64,000 nucleotides of DNA. Source: Cyanobium sp. CZS48M. Lineage in GTDB: Bacteria > Cyanobacteriota > Cyanobacteriia > PCC-6307 > Cyanobiaceae. Of this stretch, positions 59,738 through 64,000 are shown piece after piece (position 1 is the stretch's first letter; each line of letters starts with the position of its first letter). Location: positions 1 through 64,000 of the forward strand of contig JAUCZK010000013.1 of the NCBI GenBank assembly GCA_030373145.1, in the 5' to 3' direction. The notes under the pieces were generated by a model, which worked only from the letters and a program-made list of their open reading frames with translations, was not told the DNA's origin and did not search any database. The position numbers were made by a program, and so were the translations under genes.

Positions 59738-59778
59738 TCTCTCAACCCTAACTACAAACCCCCCGATTCTTTCCTTCA

Positions 59779-61008
59779 ATGGCTCGCGAGAAGTTTCAGA
59801 GGAACAAACCTCACGTCAACATCGGCACCATCGGCCACGTCGACCACGGCAAGACCACCCTCACGGCCGCCATCACCAACGTGCTGGCGTCCTTGGGCCA
59901 GGCCAAGGCCCAGGCCTACGACGACATCGATGGTGCTCCTGAAGAGAAGGAGCGGGGCATCACGATCAACACAGCCCACGTCGAGTACGAGACAGGCAAC
60001 CGTCACTACGCCCACGTCGACTGCCCGGGTCACGCGGACTACGTCAAGAACATGATCACCGGAGCCGCCCAGATGGACGGCGCCATTCTGGTGGTGGCCG
60101 CCACCGACGGCCCCATGGCCCAGACCAAGGAGCACATCCTCCTGGCCAAGCAGGTGGGCGTCCCCGCCCTGGTGGTGTTCCTCAACAAGAAGGACATGGT
60201 CGACGACGAGGAAATCCTCGAGCTCGTCGAACTGGAGATGCGTGAGCTGCTCAGCAGCTACGACTTCCCCGGTGATGACATCCCCATCATCGCCGGCTCC
60301 GCCCTCAAGGCCCTTGAGCACATCCAGGGCGGCGGCAAGGGCATCCGCGGTGAGAACGAGTGGGTCGACAAGATCCTCGATCTCATGGATGCGGTCGACG
60401 AGTCGATCCCCGAGCCCGAGCGTGAGATCGACAAGCCTTTCCTGATGGCCGTCGAAGACGTCTTCTCGATCACCGGACGCGGCACCGTGGCCACCGGCCG
60501 GATCGAGCGCGGCAAGGTGAAAGTAGGCGAAACCGTCCAGATCGTCGGCATCAAGGACACCCGCGAAACCACCGTCACCGGCGTGGAGATGTTCCGCAAA
60601 CTGCTCGACGAGGGCATGGCTGGCGACAACGTCGGTCTGCTGCTGCGCGGCGTGCAGAAGGAGGACATCGAGCGTGGCATGGTGCTGGTCAAGCCCAACT
60701 CGATCAAGCCCCACACCAAGTTCGAAGGTGAGGTGTATGTCCTCAAGAAAGAAGAGGGTGGTCGCCACACCCCCTTCTTTGCTGGATACCGGCCCCAGTT
60801 CTACATCCGCACCACGGATGTGACCGGCCAGATCACTGCCTTCACCGCCGATGACGGCACCAACGTGGAGATGGTGATGCCCGGTGACCGCATCAAGATG
60901 TCCGCTGAGCTGATCTGCCCAGTGGCGATTGAGCAGGGCATGCGCTTCGCCATCCGCGAAGGCGGCCGCACCATCGGTGCCGGCGTGGTCTCCAAGATCG
61001 TCGCCTGA
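59779..61008 (+). CDS. tuf: Elongation factor Tu
   Basis: The 409-residue GTPase has P-loop GHVDHGKTT (19-27), [24 protein letters not shown] and NKKDMVD. It carries the cyanobacterial insert near [20 protein letters not shown], making it longer than the E. coli protein (~394). It delivers aminoacyl-tRNA. It is followed after a hairpin-containing 137-bp gap by rpsJ. Confidence 0.98.
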   Translation: MAREKFQRNKPHVNIGTIGHVDHGKTTLTAAITNVLASLGQAKAQAYDDIDGAPEEKERGITINTAHVEYETGNRHYAHVDCPGHADYVKNMITGAAQMDGAILVVAATDGPMAQTKEHILLAKQVGVPALVVFLNKKDMVDDEEILELVELEMRELLSSYDFPGDDIPIIAGSALKALEHIQGGGKGIRGENEWVDKILDLMDAVDESIPEPEREIDKPFLMAVEDVFSITGRGTVATGRIERGKVKVGETVQIVGIKDTRETTVTGVEMFRKLLDEGMAGDNVGLLLRGVQKEDIERGMVLVKPNSIKPHTKFEGEVYVLKKEEGGRHTPFFAGYRPQFYIRTTDVTGQITAFTADDGTNVEMVMPGDRIKMSAELICPVAIEQGMRFAIREGGRTIGAGVVSKIVA

Positions 61009-61040
61009 GGCTGAGAGGGCCCAGCCCGTCCCCTTGATGC

Positions 61041-61071
61041 AGGGGCTGATTCCAGCCTGGTTTCAGCCCCT
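61041..61071 (+). other. RNA hairpin in the tuf-rpsJ gap
   Basis: AGGGGCTGA (61041-61049) and TCAGCCCCT (61063-61071) make a perfect 9-bp stem with a 13-nt loop. No T-run follows, so it is more likely a processing or attenuation element separating tuf and rpsJ than a full terminator. A smaller GGCTG/CAGCC pair (61010-61026) precedes it. Confidence 0.55.
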
Positions 61072-61145
61072 CGTCTCGCACCTCGACAAGTTGTCCACAG
61101 TCGGCTTCGGTCTCCACCAAGGCCTCCGTCCCCACGAGTTTTTCC

Positions 61146-61466
61146 ATGTCAGCCGCCATCGCCCAGCAGAAGATCCGTATCCGTCTCAAGGCGTTTGATC
61201 GCCGCATGCTGGATCTCTCCTGCGAAAAGATCATCGAAACGGCCGATCACACCGCCGCCACGGCCATCGGTCCAATCCCTCTGCCCACCAAGCGCAGGAT
61301 CTATTGCGTGTTGCGCTCGCCCCACGTGGACAAGGACTCCCGTGAGCACTTCGAGACGCGCACCCACCGTCGCATCATCGACATCTACAGCCCCACGGCC
61401 AAGACGATCGACGCGCTGATGAAGCTCGATCTGCCCAGTGGCGTCGACATTGAAGTGAAGCTCTGA
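61146..61466 (+). CDS. rpsJ: 30S ribosomal protein S10
   Basis: The 106-residue protein contains [38 protein letters not shown] and [14 protein letters not shown], the conserved S10 core. Here it closes the str operon, as usual in cyanobacteria, rather than opening the S10 operon. A strong intrinsic terminator follows at 61498. Confidence 0.98.
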   Translation: MSAAIAQQKIRIRLKAFDRRMLDLSCEKIIETADHTAATAIGPIPLPTKRRIYCVLRSPHVDKDSREHFETRTHRRIIDIYSPTAKTIDALMKLDLPSGVDIEVKL

Positions 61467-61497
61467 GCCAGCTGCCGTCAGGAGGCGACGAATTTCT

Positions 61498-61527
61498 GGA
61501 CCCTCCCTCCCGGTGGGTCCTTTTTTT
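61498..61527 (+). terminator. Intrinsic terminator of the str operon
   Basis: GGACCC (61498-61503) pairs with GGGTCC (61515-61520), directly followed by seven T's (61521-61527). It lies 31 bp after the rpsJ stop. This is the clearest intrinsic terminator in the window. Confidence 0.85.
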
Positions 61528-61598
61528 CTAGACTTTCCCCACCCCTTTGGCGCTCCAGCAGTTCCACTGACCACCCATCGCCGCCCCGCAGACCTTCC

Positions 61599-62270
61599 GT
61601 GAGTGATCTGGCCGTGAGGGAACTCCCACTCTTCCCCTTGCCGGATGTGGTGCTGTTCCCGCAGGAAGTCTTGCCCCTGCATATCTTTGAGCCCCGCTAT
61701 CGCATGATGTTGCGTACGGTGCTGGAAACTGACCGCCGCTTTGGCGTGGTGCGCTGGGATCCAAATCAGCAGGAGATGGCCCAGGTGGGCTGCTGCGCTG
61801 AAATCCTCCAATGCCAGACCCAGGACGACGATCGCAGCAATATCGTCACCCTGGGTCAGCAGCGATTTCGAGTGCTTGAAGTGGTGCGTGAAGCGCCCTT
61901 CCGTGTGGCCATGGTCAGCTGGATCGAGGACGATCCCAACACCAGCCACGATGTGCTCCAGGATCTCGGCCTCCAGGTCACCCAGGCCCTGCGCGATGTG
62001 GTGGATCTCACCGGCAAATTGATCGGCAAGCCCACCACCCTGCCAGCGGATCTGCCCGATCTGCCCCGTGAGTTGTCCTTCTGGATCGGCTCCCACCTGG
62101 GCGGTCCGGTGGCTGACCATCAGCAGGCCCTGCTGGAGCTCACCGACACCTCAGAGCGCCTGCGCCAGGAATTCGCGCTGCTCGATCAGACCCGCCGGCA
62201 ACTGGCGGCCCGCACCGTGCTGAAAGACACCTTCAAGGATCTGGGGGAACCCAGGCAGGAACCCAGCTGA
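61599..62270 (+). CDS. LON substrate-binding (PUA-like) domain protein
   Basis: The 223-residue protein has the N-terminal LON domain only (VRELPLFPLPDVVLFPQEVLPLHIFEPRYR, then VGCCAEILQ and IVTLGQQRFRV) and no protease domain. Such proteins are found across cyanobacteria and some plastids with unknown roles. The start is GTG. Its stop shares a base with the ATG of the following methyltransferase (TGATG). Confidence 0.86.
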   Translation: MSDLAVRELPLFPLPDVVLFPQEVLPLHIFEPRYRMMLRTVLETDRRFGVVRWDPNQQEMAQVGCCAEILQCQTQDDDRSNIVTLGQQRFRVLEVVREAPFRVAMVSWIEDDPNTSHDVLQDLGLQVTQALRDVVDLTGKLIGKPTTLPADLPDLPRELSFWIGSHLGGPVADHQQALLELTDTSERLRQEFALLDQTRRQLAARTVLKDTFKDLGEPRQEPS

Positions 62271-63244
62271 TGCCGCTTCCAACCTGGCTGCCGCCTCTGG
62301 CCATCGGTGCCGGAGCCGGTCTGCTCAGCCTTGGCCTGGTGCGGGAATGGCAGCGCCGGGACCGCCGCTTCCAGAGCACGGCCACCGTGGCCGAGGCCTA
62401 TGACCGCTGGACCTCTGATCGGCTGCTGGAGACCCTCTGGGGTGAACACGTGCACCTGGGCCACTACGGCACCCCTCCGGAATCCCGAGATTTCAGAACC
62501 GCCAAGGAGCAGTTCGTGCATGAACTGGTGCGCTGGTCGGGTCTCGACCAGTTGCCCCCCGGCAGCCGCCTGCTGGATGTGGGTTGCGGCATTGGCGGCA
62601 GCGCCCGCATCCTCGCCCGCGACTACGGCTTCGACGTGCTAGGCATCAGCATCAGCCCGGCCCAGGTGGAGCGGGCCCGCCAGCTCACCCCCCCCGGCCT
62701 CACCTGCCGCTTCGCGGTGATGGATGCCCTGGCGCTGGAGCTGGAGGATGGCAGCTTCGAGGCCGTGTGGAGCGTGGAAGCGGGGCCGCACATGCCCGAC
62801 AAGCAGCGCTACGCCGATGAACTGCTGCGGGTGCTGGCCCCGGCGGGGCAGCTGGCGGTGGCCGACTGGAACCGGCGGGATCCTGGCGACGGTGAGCTCA
62901 ACGGTCTGGAGCGCTGGGTGATGGATCAGTTGTTGAACCAGTGGGCCCATCCGGAATTCGCCTCCATCCCCTCCTTCCGTCGCAACCTCGAGGCCAGCCC
63001 CCACTGGCGCGGCGCCCCGGTGTCCACCGCCGACTGGAGTGCAGCCACCCTGCCCTCCTGGATCGACTCCATCCTCGAAGGGGTGCGGCGGCCCGGCGCC
63101 ATCCTCAGCCTGGGGCCCGGGGCGTTGCTGCAGGGTCTGCGCGAGGCGCCGACGATCCTGCTGATGCACTGGGCTTTCAGCACCGGGATGATGCGTTTCG
63201 GGGTCTTCCGCTACTGCTCCTCGGAGAGGTTGGTGAGCGGGTAA
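62270..63244 (+). CDS. SAM-dependent methyltransferase, tocopherol/MPBQ-type
   Basis: The 324-residue enzyme starts with a hydrophobic helix (ending LSLGLVREWQRRD) and a SAM-binding motif LDVGCGIGG (102-110). WTSDRLLETLWGEHVHLGHY, GISISPAQVERARQL and the ESIPxM-like segment VWSVEAGPHMPDKQRY resemble gamma-tocopherol or MPBQ/MSBQ methyltransferases. Which quinone or tocopherol it methylates is not clear from sequence. The last 34 bp overlap pheA on the opposite strand. Confidence 0.82.
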   Translation: MPLPTWLPPLAIGAGAGLLSLGLVREWQRRDRRFQSTATVAEAYDRWTSDRLLETLWGEHVHLGHYGTPPESRDFRTAKEQFVHELVRWSGLDQLPPGSRLLDVGCGIGGSARILARDYGFDVLGISISPAQVERARQLTPPGLTCRFAVMDALALELEDGSFEAVWSVEAGPHMPDKQRYADELLRVLAPAGQLAVADWNRRDPGDGELNGLERWVMDQLLNQWAHPEFASIPSFRRNLEASPHWRGAPVSTADWSAATLPSWIDSILEGVRRPGAILSLGPGALLQGLREAPTILLMHWAFSTGMMRFGVFRYCSSERLVSG

Positions 63245-64000
63245 GTCCCGAACAGGGCCAGGTGCTGGCAATGGCCACGCACGGCCTCGATCGCCTGCTC
63301 CAGCAGACCGGGGTCGGCCGGCATCTCCAGATCCACGAAGAAGATGTACTCGCCCATCTCCCGCTTGGAGGGGCGTGACTCGATCCGGCTCATGTTGAGC
63401 TGGAGGGTGGCGAAGCAGCTCAGGGCCTCCAGCAGGGCACCGGGGCTGTTGCAGCGCAGCGAGAAGGCCAGGCTGCAGAGCGTGGCCGCATCCGCCTGAC
63501 TGTCCACCTGCCGCTGCAGCATCAGGAAGCGGGTGCAGTTGCCGGGCACATCGTTGATGGGGTAGGCGAGCACCTCGAGTCCATGCCCCTGGGCGGCGCG
63601 GGGTGAGGCCACCGCCGCGCGGAAGCGGCTGCCGGCCACCAGCCTGGCCGCTTCGGCGGTGGAGCTGGTGGGCAGCTGCAGGGCTTCGCTCAGGTGCTCG
63701 CTCAGCCAGAGGCTGCACTGGGCCAGGGCCTGGGGATGGGAGAGCACTTCACTGATCCGCTCGATCGGCCCGGAGCCCAGCAGGGCATGGCGGATCGGCA
63801 ACACCAGCCCGCGACGGATGCGCAGGTCGGGGTGCTCCCAGAGGCCATCGAGGCAGGCGGTCACCCCGCCCTCAACGGAGTTCTCCACGGGCACCACAGC
63901 TGCATCACAGCAGCCCTCCGCCAGGGCCCTGACCACCGAGCGAATGCCGCTCTGGGCCAGCAACTCCGGCGCTTCGATCCCCTCGAGGGCCGCCAACTGC
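63211..64000 (-). CDS. pheA: Prephenate dehydratase, C-terminal portion (window edge)
   Basis: About 263 codons are visible and the gene continues past the right edge. CDAAVVPVENSVEGGVTACLD is the catalytic-domain signature, and VPGNCTRFLML contains the active-site threonine region (NxTRF). The regulatory ACT domain includes NSPGALLEALSCFATLQLNMSRIESRP. The enzyme converts prephenate to phenylpyruvate. The stop is TAG. The N-terminal GPEGTY motif lies outside the window. Confidence 0.93.
   Translation of the reverse strand, partial: QLAALEGIEAPELLAQSGIRSVVRALAEGCCDAAVVPVENSVEGGVTACLDGLWEHPDLRIRRGLVLPIRHALLGSGPIERISEVLSHPQALAQCSLWLSEHLSEALQLPTSSTAEAARLVAGSRFRAAVASPRAAQGHGLEVLAYPINDVPGNCTRFLMLQRQVDSQADAATLCSLAFSLRCNSPGALLEALSCFATLQLNMSRIESRPSKREMGEYIFFVDLEMPADPGLLEQAIEAVRGHCQHLALFGTYPLTNLSEEQ

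Noticed and set aside
61091..61099. DnaA-box-like TTGTCCACA before rpsJ, as an origin signal
   Set aside because: It is a single isolated site within an operon gap, with no cluster, no dnaN or dnaA nearby and no AT-rich unwinding region.

Overview
The window reads as the chromosome of a high-GC picocyanobacterium of the Synechococcus/Cyanobium type. It carries the 5' end of psbD (photosystem II D2), the phycobilisome-associated response regulators rpaA and rpaB, ycf3 and ycf34, phytoene synthase and phytoene desaturase, chlM, ferredoxin-dependent glutamate synthase and seven subunit genes of the cyanobacterial NDH-1 complex. Genes are densely packed, and GTG or TTG starts are common. I see no insertion sequence, prophage, CRISPR array or other accessory island; this is core genome. 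I identify about 65 protein genes and one tRNA.

Layout. 1-1.3 kb: psbD (edge, minus strand), a small conserved-type protein, a CbiO-like ABC ATPase and tRNA-Asn(GTT). 1.3-2.4 kb: rpaA behind a 312-bp leader region that contains a possible coupled leader peptide. 2.5-6.5 kb (minus): copper-type P-type ATPase, tmk and holB. 6.6-8.6 kb: ycf3 and radA. 8.7-13.5 kb: rpaB overlapping the lipid operon plsX-fabH-fabD-plsC. 13.4-16.2 kb: ycf34-tsaB-ydcF-like (minus) and a CCA-adding-type nucleotidyltransferase (plus). 16.4-20.2 kb: RRM protein, alpha/beta hydrolase and the crtP-crtB carotenoid operon. 20.3-27.8 kb: ndhM with a coupled DUF3172-type membrane protein, rbcR, a Z-ISO/NnrU-type protein, ndhF1, ndhD1 and a LapA-like protein. 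27.8-31.4 kb: scpA, a sugar-phosphate nucleotidyltransferase, metF, a PedR-like LuxR regulator and a small hypothetical gene. 31.4-39.4 kb (minus): CYTH protein, nadK, ndhE-G-I-A, gltA, sixA and a DUF3352-type protein. 39.4-49.6 kb: rhodanese, hrcA, Anbu peptidase, trpB, a SUI1-type factor, cysC, an AI-2E transporter-family protein, a GT-C-type membrane protein, purE, nagA and chlM. 49.6-56.6 kb: gltB (Fd-GOGAT), an exported phosphodiester-glycosidase-family protein and an IscA-like protein. 56.7-61.5 kb: the str operon rpsL-rpsG-fusA-tuf-rpsJ ending in a clear terminator. 61.6-64 kb: a LON-domain protein, a tocopherol-type methyltransferase and pheA (cut by the window end).

How the genes fit together. 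Much of the window serves photosynthetic and redox metabolism: NDH-1 subunits, NAD kinase, Fd-GOGAT, carotenoid and chlorophyll enzymes, and regulators known in cyanobacteria to link light, redox state and the clock to transcription (RpaA, RpaB, a PedR-like protein, RbcR). The most unusual observations are a 22-codon open frame with a Shine-Dalgarno-like sequence whose stop overlaps the rpaA start; a tandem 11-residue repeat in the N-terminal extension of PlsX; a Cys-containing membrane protein whose start overlaps the ndhM stop; 11 convergent gene pairs that all abut or overlap at their 3' ends; and a recurring TAnnnT hexamer 23-25 nt upstream of several start codons.
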